Part shown: positions 8,945-18,599 of the stretch, piece by piece
Position numbering within the stretch: position 1 is the first letter of the stretch
How the letters are laid out: the number at the start of each line of letters is the position of its first letter
Source: an uncultured Neptuniibacter sp.
Lineage (GTDB): Bacteria > Pseudomonadota > Gammaproteobacteria > Pseudomonadales > Balneatricaceae
NCBI RefSeq assembly: GCF_947498015.1
Contig: NZ_CANMIR010000014.1
Location: 27,906-91,905 of the forward strand
Direction: 5' to 3'
DNA: 64,000 nucleotides
Position numbers and translations under genes: made by a program
Notes under the pieces: model-generated
What the model was told of the DNA's origin: nothing
What the model saw: only the letters and a program-made list of their open reading frames with translations
Database searches by the model: none

Positions 8945-9620
8945 GACAGCAGGCGTTGATAGCCTGTTGCTGCGTTTTTCCGACCGGGTCGAACCTGAGC
9001 TGATTAGCAGCATCGGTACGGCCTGTAATCTGCTGGAAAGTGCGCTTGATGATCTGATAGTCGATCTCGTTCCTTCATATACAACGCTTCTGGTGGTGTA
9101 TGACCTGAACCGAGTGACCGAACAGGAGATCCGTTCACAGGTATTGTCTGTGCTTCAGCCGGAGCAAATACTGAGTTCTGAAAAGTTGGTTGTGGGCAAA
9201 ACTGTGGTATTACCTGTCTGCTATGAACCCTCCCTCGCTCCAGATATGGAGCCGCTTCAAAAAGCACTCGGGCTGACCAGGGAGGAGATTATTCAGCTGC
9301 ATACCGGACGGACCTATCAGGTCTATGCGGTTGGCTTTAGTCCAGGCTTTGGTTATCTGGGCGAGTTAGATCAACGTTTACAGCTTCCTCGTCACGCCAC
9401 CCCCAGAACCCGCGTGCCCGCGGGCTCAGTCGCCATTGCTGAGGCAAACACGGCTGTCTATCCACAGGAAACACCGGGTGGCTGGTGGTTAATTGGCTCA
9501 GCTCCCCTGCCTGTATTTGATAAAACTAAAGTGGATCCCTGTCTGTTCGTTGTGGGAGACCGGGTCAAATTTGAAGCTATTTCACTCTCCGAGTATCAAC
9601 GTCTCGAGGCATTGAGATGA
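8928..9620 (+). CDS. pxpB: 5-oxoprolinase subunit B (KipI family)
   Basis: A 230-residue PxpB/KipI protein (allophanate hydrolase subunit 1 fold). The signature YAVGFSPGFGYLGELD and the following LPRHATPRTRVPAGSVAIAE and TPGGWWLIGS are characteristic. With PxpC it forms the ATP-dependent phosphorylation component of 5-oxoprolinase. It starts inside the end of pxpA and overlaps pxpC at ATGA. Confidence 0.93.
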   Translation: MQLRIETAGVDSLLLRFSDRVEPELISSIGTACNLLESALDDLIVDLVPSYTTLLVVYDLNRVTEQEIRSQVLSVLQPEQILSSEKLVVGKTVVLPVCYEPSLAPDMEPLQKALGLTREEIIQLHTGRTYQVYAVGFSPGFGYLGELDQRLQLPRHATPRTRVPAGSVAIAEANTAVYPQETPGGWWLIGSAPLPVFDKTKVDPCLFVVGDRVKFEAISLSEYQRLEALR

Positions 9621-10543
9621 GTGGCCTGCGTGTCATAAAACCTGGTCCTTTCTCCCTGATTCAGGATCTGGGACGGTTCGGATATCAACATTATGGCGTG
9701 ACCACCGGCGGTGCTTTGGATGAACATGCTGCCCGTTGGGCAAACCGACTATTGGAAAATACAGCGGATAAAGCGCTGTTGGAAGTAACGTTGGGTAATC
9801 TTGAGCTACAGGCGGAGCACTCTGTCTGGATCGCAATCACAGGCGCGGATTGTCCAATTCAGATCAATAATGAGAGCTGCGCAGGTTGGCAGACCCATTT
9901 TCTGGAGAAAGGTGATCGGATCACATTGGGGTGGGCTCGCAATGGTCAGCGTGCTTATCTGGCGGTGAAAGGCGGCTTCTCTCTGAGACCAGAGTTTGGC
10001 AGTTGTTCCACGGTCGTCCGTGAGGGGTTGGGGGGGATCGAAGGCAAGGCGTTAGCTGTTGAAGATCTTCTCCCTTGTCAGAACAGTTGTTCAGATGATT
10101 TTATCTGTAACCGGGGGGTTCCCTACCGTTCTATACCGGATTATTCAGCACCCACAACACTCAGAGTGATATCCGGGTATCAGATCGATAACTTCTCACA
10201 GCAAAGCCGCTCTACCTTCTACTCGACACCTTATAAGGTCAAGGTCGAGAGTGATCGAATGGGGTACCGCCTTGAAGGAGCAGGGGTGTCCGCCGAAATA
10301 ACAGGCATATTTTCTGAAGGTATCGCCTTTGGTGCCATTCAGATCCCTCCGGATGGGCAACCCATTATTATGCTGAAGGATCGGCAGACATTGGGTGGCT
10401 ACCCGAAGATAGGAACCTTGCTACCGATAGATGCATTCAGACTGAGTCAGTGTCGACCGGGAACAGAGGTCTGCTTCGAACCTATATCACTGGCTGAGGG
10501 GCAGGAGATCATGCGACAGTTTTATCAGTTTTTTTCTGCCTGA
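9617..10543 (+). CDS. pxpC: 5-oxoprolinase subunit C (KipA family)
   Basis: A 308-residue biotin-dependent-carboxylase-like/allophanate hydrolase subunit 2 protein, with the family N-terminus [20 protein letters not shown] and the C-terminal [38 protein letters not shown]. It is the third component of 5-oxoprolinase. It overlaps pxpB by 4 bases (ATGA) and ends with a 19-base convergent overlap with yidD on the other strand. Confidence 0.93.
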   Translation: MSGLRVIKPGPFSLIQDLGRFGYQHYGVTTGGALDEHAARWANRLLENTADKALLEVTLGNLELQAEHSVWIAITGADCPIQINNESCAGWQTHFLEKGDRITLGWARNGQRAYLAVKGGFSLRPEFGSCSTVVREGLGGIEGKALAVEDLLPCQNSCSDDFICNRGVPYRSIPDYSAPTTLRVISGYQIDNFSQQSRSTFYSTPYKVKVESDRMGYRLEGAGVSAEITGIFSEGIAFGAIQIPPDGQPIIMLKDRQTLGGYPKIGTLLPIDAFRLSQCRPGTEVCFEPISLAEGQEIMRQFYQFFSA

Positions 10544-10827
10544 CCTTCCTCTTTATCAAGATTGTGGTTGTCACAGCTGCATCGTTCTTCCGAGCCGGGA
10601 ACCGGATCATAACCTCCGTCGTTATAGGGATGACAACGGGCGATACGCCGTAGGCCCATCAATGTTCCTTTAATCGGGCCGTGAAGCTGTATCGCCTCGA
10701 TCATATAGCTTGAACAGGTTGGGTAAAAACGACAGCGTGGTCCAATAACCGGACTGATTATGTAGCGATAGACGTTAACCAGCCCGATCAGAAGCCAGCT
10801 GAGGAGCTGTTTTAAATAAGTGATCAT
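10525..10827 (-). CDS. yidD: Membrane protein insertion efficiency factor YidD
   Basis: A 100-residue YidD protein. The N-terminal amphipathic helix ([19 protein letters not shown]) is followed by the conserved core [22 protein letters not shown] and the motif [20 protein letters not shown], with the family cysteines. It assists membrane protein insertion together with YidC. It is usually next to rnpA and yidC in gammaproteobacteria, so the isolated position beside pxpC is unusual. Its last 19 bases overlap pxpC on the other strand. Confidence 0.93.
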   Translation of the reverse strand: MITYLKQLLSWLLIGLVNVYRYIISPVIGPRCRFYPTCSSYMIEAIQLHGPIKGTLMGLRRIARCHPYNDGGYDPVPGSEERCSCDNHNLDKEEGQAEKN

Positions 10828-10862
10828 AGTGTTTAGTTTAATTCAGCACGTTGCTTCGGGGC

Positions 10863-10896
10863 AAAAAAATACCGGGTAACAGACTGGGTCACCCGG
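10863..10896 (-). terminator. Intrinsic terminator of the candidate small RNA
   Basis: On the minus strand CCGGGT, a 13-base loop that can extend the stem slightly, and ACCCGG are followed by TATTTTTTT. It lies 35-70 bases upstream of the yidD start on the same strand, so it is not the PhoH terminator, which is separate at 11054-11083. Confidence 0.65.
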
Positions 10897-10980
10897 CAAT
10901 ATCTCAGGGGAGGATTAAGATAGCATTAAAACGCCATCTCAATTTTTGCAGTTGAGATCGTCTGCATAAAAAAGTTAAGG
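10863..10980 (-). ncRNA. Candidate small RNA or leader, own -10 box and terminator
   Basis: On the minus strand a perfect TATAAT (10987-10992) is followed after about 7 bases by a ~118-base stretch with no plausible gene. It contains a hairpin ATCTCAA/TTGAGAT (about 10935-10957), a pyrimidine-rich single-stranded stretch UCCUCCCC, and then an intrinsic terminator (CCGGGT/ACCCGG and seven Ts). It lies after the PhoH-gene terminator and before yidD, so it would be a free transcript. The -35 region is poor. Alternatives are a leftover yidD leader or an attenuator. Confidence 0.35.
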
Positions 10981-11053
10981 AGATCGATTATATCGGCTGG
11001 GAAATAGATTAAAAGATAAACAGTTGTTTTATTTTCGTAGATATGAACTAAAA

Positions 11054-11083
11054 CAGCCCTGAGACATTATATCTTCAGGGCTG
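11054..11083 (-). terminator. Intrinsic terminator of the PhoH-family gene
   Basis: On the minus strand CAGCCCTGA and TCAGGGCTG form a 9-bp stem (12-base loop) followed by TTTTAGTT. It lies about 38 bases after the stop codon at 11121. Confidence 0.75.
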
Positions 11084-11120
11084 CAGCGTTGTTGGTACTT
11101 TGGTCGATCGGGGAAAGTAC

Positions 11121-12515
11121 TTAGAGATGTTCCTCCGCATACTCCGCCAGTCTGGAGCGGAAAATTCCCTCTAGATGGATGTTGGCGGCGCCATCATAAT
11201 CCTTAAACCTTTCAACAAGATAGGTCAGGCCTGAGGTGAGAGGTGTCAGGTAGTTGGAGTCGATTTGAGCAAGGTTGCCCAGGCAGATCAGTTTGGAGCC
11301 TTTGCCACAACGAGTGACGATCGTTTTGAGTTGTGACGGTGTCAGGTTCTGCGCTTCATCTAGCAGAACAATCGCATCCTGTATGCTGCGACCACGGATA
11401 AAGTTCAGTGATTTAAACTGAATATTAGCCTGTTCAATTGCATATTTGACACTGCTTTGTGGTCGTTCATCCTGTTCATGCATCGCTTCAAGGTTATCCT
11501 GAATAGCGCTGAGCCAGGGGGTCATCTTCTCCTCTTCCGTACCGGGCAGGAAGCCGATATCTTCTGCGACCGGAGGGGTTGAGCGGGTGACGATAATCTT
11601 ATTGTAACGGCGCTGCTCAATCACCATCTCCAGTGCACAAGCCAGCGCGATCAGGGTTTTACCGGAACCGGCGGCACCGTTGAGAATCACCAGATCCAGA
11701 TCTGGATCCAGAACGGCATCCATTGCAAACGCCTGAAAAATATTGATCGGTTCGATACCCCAACAGTTCTGCTGCATCAGGCGATCCACACCCAGATCCA
11801 TCAGGGTCACCTGTTGGTCCTGAACCGAGGTGACACGCGCTGCAAACTCCTCGGAATCATCATAAATATATTCACAAGGGTAGGTTTCAGGAAGAATACT
11901 CTGATCTATCTGATGAAAGGTGTGGCTGCCCTCCTGATAACTTTTGACGTTCTCGACCCGCTCCCAGATATTACCTTCCAGATTGCAATGACCGGCCGGT
12001 AGTAATTCAATATCTGAAACCAGTTGGTCTGTACGGTAATCTTCTACCCGCTTTAAACCTGCACCCAGCGCTTTCAGGCGCATATTGATATCTTTGGTGA
12101 CCAGGATAATCTCACGGTGTGGATTGGTCGCCTGAAGATGTAGTGCACAGTTGATAATCTGATTATCTTTATTCGCGTTTTGAGGCAGGAACCCCTGTCT
12201 TGCGGTCAGTTCGTGGTCTGGAAAGATGCTCAGCTGACCCAGTTTCATATCACTGTTTGCAGCGGTGATAGGGATCTCTATATCAACCCCTTTGGTAATT
12301 TCGGTCGCATCCTCTGCTTTACTGATGATGTCATCAATGGCGCGAATAGCTGCGCGTGCCTCCTGAGAAACATTTTTTTTGCGGTCCTTTATATCGTCTA
12401 ACTCTTCAAGAACCGTCATCGGAATGGTGATGTCCTGTTCTTTAAATTCATACAGACACTTAGGGTCATGCAGGAGTACGTTGGTGTCGAGAATATAGAG
12501 TTTAGAGGCGGTCAT
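11121..12515 (-). CDS. PIN domain-PhoH ATPase fusion (PhoH2/YlaK type)
   Basis: A 464-residue protein. The N-terminal PIN nuclease domain begins YILDTNVLLHDP with acidic active-site residues (about 1-150). The C-terminal PhoH P-loop ATPase has Walker A NGAAGSGKTL (about residue 280), IVTRSTPPVAEDIGFLPG, and Walker B IVLLDEAQNLTPSQLK. PhoH2 proteins are described as RNA helicase/RNases. The length matches the PIN-PhoH family. GAAGGAACC precedes the ATG at 12515. It is monocistronic, divergent from cobB. Confidence 0.9.
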   Translation of the reverse strand: MTASKLYILDTNVLLHDPKCLYEFKEQDITIPMTVLEELDDIKDRKKNVSQEARAAIRAIDDIISKAEDATEITKGVDIEIPITAANSDMKLGQLSIFPDHELTARQGFLPQNANKDNQIINCALHLQATNPHREIILVTKDINMRLKALGAGLKRVEDYRTDQLVSDIELLPAGHCNLEGNIWERVENVKSYQEGSHTFHQIDQSILPETYPCEYIYDDSEEFAARVTSVQDQQVTLMDLGVDRLMQQNCWGIEPINIFQAFAMDAVLDPDLDLVILNGAAGSGKTLIALACALEMVIEQRRYNKIIVTRSTPPVAEDIGFLPGTEEEKMTPWLSAIQDNLEAMHEQDERPQSSVKYAIEQANIQFKSLNFIRGRSIQDAIVLLDEAQNLTPSQLKTIVTRCGKGSKLICLGNLAQIDSNYLTPLTSGLTYLVERFKDYDGAANIHLEGIFRSRLAEYAEEHL

Positions 12516-12806
12516 AGCCGGTTCCTTCTATAGCCGAGGGGGTAGTACAAACCATGGGACGGTTTGATTCAGGGCGAGTGCGACAAAACCTGGAAGCAGG
12601 GGCCGCAATTTTTTTGATTCTGTTGCAGACGCTAGGTGAAATCTGATCCACTGCGAACTCTCAGATAAATACTGAACATCTGACCTGACTCCGACACTCC
12701 TGTCAGAGGTGCGCATGGCAAGACAGGCCAGCTCTCTATAGATTAGTCTAGTAATACATCTGTTGCCGGAGTATGACAAGGGGCAAATTGAATATGAGGA
12801 TGAACC

Positions 12807-13517
12807 ATGGCGATTGAATCGATTGTAATTTTAACCGGGGCGGGTATCTCAGCAGAGTCCGGCATCCGTACATTCAGAGCAGCCGATGGCCTTTGGGAGA
12901 ATCACCGTGTCGAGGATGTGGCAACGCCTGAAGCATATCAGCGGGATCCGGAATTAGTTCATCGGTTTTACAACGAGCGTCGTGAGCAACTGCTATCCGA
13001 ACCGGTGAAGCCCAACGCCGGTCATCAGGCATTAGCACAGCTGGAGAGAGAATTTCCGGGAGAAGTGTTGCTGGTGACGCAGAATATAGACAATCTGCAT
13101 GAACGTGCGGGCAGCCAGAAACTGCTGCATATGCACGGTGAGTTGCTGAATATGCGCTGTAGCGATACGGGACTCATCTATCGTACGGAGGGCCATACCC
13201 AGCCTGATCATCGGTGTGAATGTTGTGGTGAGAGGGGACGTTTACGGCCCGATATTGTCTGGTTTGGCGAGATGCCGATGTATATGGAGCAGATCTATAC
13301 CGCTCTGGAGGGGTGTGATCTTTTTATATCGATCGGTACCTCTGGGCATGTATACCCCGCAGCGGGATTTGTCGAGGTGGCGAATGCTGCCGGTGCGTTA
13401 TCCGTTGAACTCAATCTGGAGCCCTCCCGGGTAGAATCAGCGTTTGATCACCGTATCTATGGGCCTGCCAGCGAAGTTGTTCCGGAATTTGTCAGGGATA
13501 TATTAAAGCAAGTTTAA
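12807..13517 (+). CDS. cobB: NAD-dependent protein deacylase (sirtuin)
   Basis: A 236-residue class III sirtuin very similar to E. coli CobB. It has GAGISAESGIRTFR (NAD binding, residues 11-24), Y55 and R58 of the YxxR motif that marks desuccinylase activity, TQNIDNLHERAG, and catalytic His110 in HMHGEL. A zinc site is made of C-containing segments MRCS and CECC. The C-terminus GTSGHVYPAAGF and ELNLEPS closes the NAD pocket. It removes acetyl and succinyl groups from lysines, for instance on acyl-CoA synthetases. It is a single gene, divergent from the PhoH gene across a 291-base gap that holds both promoters. Confidence 0.95.
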   Translation: MAIESIVILTGAGISAESGIRTFRAADGLWENHRVEDVATPEAYQRDPELVHRFYNERREQLLSEPVKPNAGHQALAQLEREFPGEVLLVTQNIDNLHERAGSQKLLHMHGELLNMRCSDTGLIYRTEGHTQPDHRCECCGERGRLRPDIVWFGEMPMYMEQIYTALEGCDLFISIGTSGHVYPAAGFVEVANAAGALSVELNLEPSRVESAFDHRIYGPASEVVPEFVRDILKQV

Positions 13518-13780
13518 ATACCTGTTTGATTTTTAAGCAGTTTTTGCGTTTTTTGTTTCTGTCTACTAGAGTGAAGTACGGAACTTCACAAAGTTGTCGG
13601 CTGTCTTAAGCTCTGTTGAATGTGAATTTTTCTGCTGTGTACCTTTCAAAAATTTCTCAATTTCTTCCAGATTCACAGAACAGTAACAACAGAGATCTAA
13701 CAATATACCGACTTTATTTGCTATTTGTTGGCCTGGTTGAGGGGAACCGTTAACCAACCGGTGCCATGGAGGTGGTCATT

Positions 13781-15172
13781 ATGATGACAGAACAGTATGT
13801 AACCACCAGTGTTACGCCACTCGAAAGTTTAAATTCTCTCTCTCCCTATGAGATCGATAAACTCCAGGATGCCAGTCAAGGGGGACTGTACCGTTTATTT
13901 CGTCAGTGCTCTCTGGCCGTTCTTAACAGCGGTAGTGAATTAGACAGTACCAAGCTGGTGCTGGATAAATATGCAAAATTTGATATTAAAATCAGTCAGA
14001 AACATCGCAGCGTACAGCTTGAACTGATGAATGCTCCCGCTACCGCGTTTGTAAATGGAGAGCTTATTACCGGTATTCGTGAGCACCTGTTTTCCGTGCT
14101 GCGGGATCTGCTGTATGTGGGAACGGAGCTGGATATTTGTTGCCCGGGTGCTAATGAATCTGAAGCGACTACCAATATGGTGTTCCACATTTTACGCCAT
14201 GCGGATGCTATCAGGCCGCATATCAAACCCGATCTGGTTGTCTGCTGGGGCGGTCACTCGATCAACCGTGTTGAGTATGAGTACACCAAAACGGTGGGCT
14301 ATGAGATGGGGTTGAGAGGACTCAATATCTGTACAGGTTGTGGCCCAGGTGCGATGAAGGGGCCGATGAAAGGTGCCACCATCTCGCATGCTAAACAACG
14401 GATCAAAGATGGTCGCTACGTTGGGATCTCGGAGCCGGGGATTATTGCCGCAGAGAGCCCGAATCCAATTGTGAATGAACTGATCATTATGCCTGATATT
14501 GAAAAGAGGCTAGAAGCGTTTGTTCGTTTGGGGCACGGGATTGTCGTCTTTCCAGGGGGGGCAGGCACCGCGGAAGAGATCCTCTATATTCTGGGGCTGT
14601 TGCTACATGAAAAAAATCATAATCTGCCGTTCCCGTTGGTATTGACCGGCCCTGCCGGTAGCGAAGCGTATTTTGAGACAGTGGATAACTTTATTCGGGC
14701 GACACTGGGGGATAGTGCGGCAGAGCGCTATCAGATCATTATCGATGATCCCCATCAGGTTGCTGAAGTGATGCGCGAGGGGCTTGAGCGGGTCACGGAT
14801 TACCGTAAAGCGACCAGTGAGTCATTTCATTACAACTGGCAGCTCTTCATCCCTGAAGCGTTCCAGCAGCCTTTTGAACCGACACATGAAAACATGTCAC
14901 AACTTAATCTGGTGAAAGATCAGTCTGACTTTGATCTGGCAGCCAATCTTCGCAAGGCTCTGTCTGGGATTGTTGCCGGCAATGTTAAAGAACCGGGTAT
15001 CCGAGCGATCGAAGAGAGTGGCCCCTTTGAAATCTGCGGTGAAGAAAAGATTATGCAACCGATGGATCAACTTCTGGCATCATTTGTGGAACAGCGTCGG
15101 ATGAAGATCAACTATCAGGAGTATCAGCCCTGCTATCGCCTAAAGCCTGAGCTGGAAACTACAGAAGCGTAA
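13781..15172 (+). CDS. ppnN: Pyrimidine/purine nucleotide 5'-monophosphate nucleosidase (LOG family)
   Basis: A 463-residue PpnN/YgdH homologue. It has the long family N-terminus ([20 protein letters not shown]), the LOG nucleotide-binding core ([18 protein letters not shown]), and the catalytic segment [16 protein letters not shown]. The C-terminal domain [23 protein letters not shown] is the (p)ppGpp-responsive part in E. coli. It cleaves NMPs to base and ribose 5-phosphate. I chose ATG 13781 because GGAGG at 13768-13772 serves it with 8-base spacing; the ATG at 13766 overlaps that site. A 7-bp hairpin (13571-13589) lies in the 5' region. Confidence 0.93.
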   Translation: [463 protein letters not shown]

Positions 15173-15195
15173 CGCCGTATAATGATGGAGTGGGG

Positions 15196-18100
15196 CTACT
15201 CCGAGCTGAGTAGCTCCCTATTTCCCCCCGATGCCGTTGTATTGCGGCTGACCGTTTTCTCAGTGATAAAACGTTTCAGATAGTTAGGGCCTCCAGCTTT
15301 GGGGCCAGTACCGGATAATCCCATTCCGCCGAAGGGTTGGGATGCAACGATGGCGCCAACCTGATCGCGATTGATGTAGATATTGCCCACCTCTGCCTGT
15401 TGTGTAATCTTCTCAATAAGGTGATCGTTGCGAGAGTGAACCCCCAACGTCAGACCATAGCCACTCCGGTTGATCTCATTAATAATCCGATCCAGATTCT
15501 CTTTGTTGAAGCGGATGATGTGGAGTACAGGCCCGAACACCTCATCACTGAGTTCATCGAAAGAGTGCAGCCGGATCAGGGTTGGGGGGACATAGTTAGC
15601 GTGATAGTGCTCCTCACTCAGAGGTAGCTCAAAGATAACCCTCTTCTGAACCCGACAACGTTCAATATGTTCAAAGATATGATCCATCGCTTGTTTATGG
15701 ATCACCGGACCGATATCGGTCGAAAGATCGGTTGGGGAGCCTATCTTCAGGTTTTGTATCGCACCGATCAGTTTAGCTTCGACCAGAGGGGCTACCTCCT
15801 CTTGCAGATAGAGCACCCTCAGGGCCGAACATCGCTGCCCGGCACTGTTAAATGCCGAGCGGATGATATCCAGGACAACCTGTTCGACCAATGCCGTGCT
15901 ATCCACCACCATCGCATTGATTCCGCCAGTTTCGGCAATCAGAGGGATAATCGAACCTCCATGGCGATCTGCTAAACGCCGATTAATTGCTGAAGCACTA
16001 TAGGATGAACCGGTAAATGCCACGCCGTTGATACGCGTATCGGTTAACAGTGCACTGGACTGTTCATCACCCTGAAAGGGGATTAGTTGCAGACTGTGTT
16101 CGGGCAGACCAGCCTGATACCAGAGCTCCACAGCTTTAAATGCGATTAGCGAGGTTGCAGAGGCAGGTTTGGCTAAAACGGTATTACCGGTGACAAGTGC
16201 AGCAGCAATCTGACCGGTGAAAATTGCCAGAGGAAAATTCCAGGGGCTGATACAGATAAATACACCACGGCCCTGATATGAGAGCTGATTTTCCTCTCCG
16301 GTGACAGAGCGCAGTATAACGGGGGCAAGCTGCTCCTCGGCGAGATTGGCATAGTAGTAACAGAAATCGATCGCTTCGCGAAGCTCATCTAAGGCATCGG
16401 GGAGCGTCTTTCCCGCTTCCAGAATGCAGAGGCCTACCAGCGTTTTTCGGTTCTGTTCCAGCAGATCGGCAAAGCGGCGCAGAATATCGGCGCGTTCGCT
16501 CACCTCCAGATCACGCCATAGCGGCGCGAAGTGCTCAGCTGTGCTGATCGCCTGTTTAACCAGTTCAGCGGGCGCTGTGCTTCTATAGCCGATAACCTGA
16601 TCAGGTTGATGGCAGGCGTAGACAGGGCTGAGGTTTTCACCCTCCATAATCTCACCCGCGATGATCGGTTGGGCGACCCACTGTTCTCTATCCAGGTCAT
16701 GTATCGCCTCATTCCACAGCTGCCAGTTGCTAAGGCTGCCTAAATTCTCTCCGAGTGAGTTCTCCCGAGTTGGCTGGTAGATGTCACGGGGACGCTGTAA
16801 TCGTTGAGGGGAGTTATCGGTCAGTATCTCACAGGGGGAGCGGATAAGATGTTGGATCTCTGTATCGGGGTTGTTGAGTTGAAACATGAACGATGAGTTT
16901 GCACCGTTCTCTAGTAACCGCCGTACCAGATAGGGCAGTAGCAGATGTTGCTCTCCAATCGGGGCATAGATGCGGCAGGGTATGTTCTCTGATCGCTGTA
17001 TCTCTTCATAGAGGGCAACACCCATGCCATGCAGTCGTTGGAATTCGAAATGATGATCTGAACTGATGGCGCAGATCTCAGCAATGGTGCGTGCGTTGTG
17101 GGTCGCAAATTGTGGTATCAGTTTGTGGCACGGCTCTGAGAGCATTAATCGGCTACAGGTCAGGTAGGAGAGATCGGTCGCTGCTTTCTGTGTATAGACT
17201 GGGTAATCCTCTAGCCCCGCCTGTTGAGCGCGTTTGATCTCACTATCCCAGTAAGCACCTTTGACCAATCTGACCGGGATGGCAGTATCACAGTCGTCTG
17301 CCAGAACCTGTAGCCAGCGAATCACCGGTAGAGCGCGTTTACTATAGGCTTGTACTGCCAGACCCAGCTTTCCCCACCCCTGGCAGATCTCACTTCGTAG
17401 AAGTTGTTCAAAGATAAGCAGAGTCAGTTCCAGTCGATCCGATTCCTCCGCATCAACAGTCAAAGCTATATCCAGATGACGAGCGGTCACTGTCAGTTGA
17501 AAAAGGCGATGCAGAAGTTGTTTCTGTACCTGCTCAAACTGGCTGTTTTCAAAGCGGGGGTGGAGCGCTGATAATTTTATAGAGATGCTGGTGGTATCTT
17601 CGCTGTTTTGTTCGCCTGCCGCCTGAATCGCTTCCATATAAGCATTGAAGTAATGCTCCACATCTTCAGAACAGATGGCCGCTTCACCCAGCATATCGAA
17701 TGAAAAACGGGTTTTGTCTGGGCTGTAATCATTGCGTTGAAGCAGGGCTGTGGGTATATCCTCAGCGAAGACAAACTGCTGCCCAAGCTGTTTTATGGCG
17801 AATACCAGCGCTTTATGCACAGTAGCGTTACCGGTTTTCTGCCAGAGATGTTCGAGAATTCCCTCTGGTGAATGCTCAGTATTGAGTAACTGCTGGCTGA
17901 GCGCAATTCCCCATAACGTGGTGTTTTCTATCAGGCCGCTCTCCTGCCTGTTTGTGAACAGTTGCTCTAGTTGTATCGATTCCAGTTTATCCTGTATCAG
18001 CGCAGCCGCGGATTGCACATCGGGTACCCTTAGCAGAGCTTCCGCCAGCGAGAGCAGAGCAATCCCCTCTTCACTGTTAAGGCCAAAACGAGCCATAAGT

Positions 18101-18330
18101 TCACTGACTGAAAAGGTGGATACAGGCTGTGCTCTTATCTGCTCGATCCATTCTGTAGCCTGTTCTGATGCACTATCACTCTCTTCTGCCAGCGTGGTCA
18201 TCTCCTCTGTCAGAGAAGATTCTGAGCAACAGTAGTAGTCATTGATCGCATGCCACAAGCTATCCTGATCATCGGCGGAAAAGTCTGAAGTGAGGAGTTC
18301 TTTTACAGAGAGCATAACTGATGCGTCCAT
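15196..18330 (-). CDS. putA: Bifunctional proline dehydrogenase / P5C dehydrogenase
   Basis: A 1044-residue minimal-type PutA. The FAD-dependent proline dehydrogenase half has VRLVKGAYWDSEIKRAQ, FATHNARTI and FEFQRLHGMG (about residues 200-490). The P5C dehydrogenase half has ISPWNFPLAIFTGQIAAALVTGNTV, AFTGS and the catalytic Cys in SAGQRCSALRVL (about 560-1010). Together they convert proline to glutamate, channelling P5C. Unlike E. coli PutA (1320 residues) there is no N-terminal ribbon-helix-helix repressor domain and no long C-terminal extension, so it should not regulate itself. It converges on ppnN with a 23-base gap; a hairpin at 15192-15217 spans the two ends. Confidence 0.93.
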   Translation of the reverse strand: MDASVMLSVKELLTSDFSADDQDSLWHAINDYYCCSESSLTEEMTTLAEESDSASEQATEWIEQIRAQPVSTFSVSELMARFGLNSEEGIALLSLAEALLRVPDVQSAAALIQDKLESIQLEQLFTNRQESGLIENTTLWGIALSQQLLNTEHSPEGILEHLWQKTGNATVHKALVFAIKQLGQQFVFAEDIPTALLQRNDYSPDKTRFSFDMLGEAAICSEDVEHYFNAYMEAIQAAGEQNSEDTTSISIKLSALHPRFENSQFEQVQKQLLHRLFQLTVTARHLDIALTVDAEESDRLELTLLIFEQLLRSEICQGWGKLGLAVQAYSKRALPVIRWLQVLADDCDTAIPVRLVKGAYWDSEIKRAQQAGLEDYPVYTQKAATDLSYLTCSRLMLSEPCHKLIPQFATHNARTIAEICAISSDHHFEFQRLHGMGVALYEEIQRSENIPCRIYAPIGEQHLLLPYLVRRLLENGANSSFMFQLNNPDTEIQHLIRSPCEILTDNSPQRLQRPRDIYQPTRENSLGENLGSLSNWQLWNEAIHDLDREQWVAQPIIAGEIMEGENLSPVYACHQPDQVIGYRSTAPAELVKQAISTAEHFAPLWRDLEVSERADILRRFADLLEQNRKTLVGLCILEAGKTLPDALDELREAIDFCYYYANLAEEQLAPVILRSVTGEENQLSYQGRGVFICISPWNFPLAIFTGQIAAALVTGNTVLAKPASATSLIAFKAVELWYQAGLPEHSLQLIPFQGDEQSSALLTDTRINGVAFTGSSYSASAINRRLADRHGGSIIPLIAETGGINAMVVDSTALVEQVVLDIIRSAFNSAGQRCSALRVLYLQEEVAPLVEAKLIGAIQNLKIGSPTDLSTDIGPVIHKQAMDHIFEHIERCRVQKRVIFELPLSEEHYHANYVPPTLIRLHSFDELSDEVFGPVLHIIRFNKENLDRIINEINRSGYGLTLGVHSRNDHLIEKITQQAEVGNIYINRDQVGAIVASQPFGGMGLSGTGPKAGGPNYLKRFITEKTVSRNTTASGGNRELLSSE

Positions 18331-18599
18331 ATGCTTTTCTCAACAGTGTAGACGAAGAGCAAAGCCCCAGGCTATGACCGGGGGGATAATTCAGCATGTA
18401 GATGATCATTTTTTTGTAAGAGAAATAAGGAGTTAGCATCTGTAGAGAGGTGCCAGGTGCTGTGGAACCCATTGATTCGGGGCGGGCAAGGTGTTGGCTT
18501 TAATCCGGGCTTGAATTTAGACTGATGTTTGAGGGAACTATCTGATGGTTAGAAGCTTCTCAAGTGGAACAGGTTTAATTTAGCCATGAACGGAGAGTT

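Noticed and set aside
12528..12779. 83-residue minus-strand frame between the PhoH and cobB genes
   Set aside because: No ribosome site and no family; the gap is needed for two divergent promoters.
13571..13589. Hairpin GTGAAGT/ACTTCAC upstream of ppnN
   Set aside because: Short stem without T-run or known riboswitch features; probably chance.
15192..15217. Hairpin GGGGCTACTC/GAGTAGCTCC at the ppnN-putA junction
   Set aside because: The stem overlaps the putA coding end and has no clear T-run, so a terminator call is not secure.
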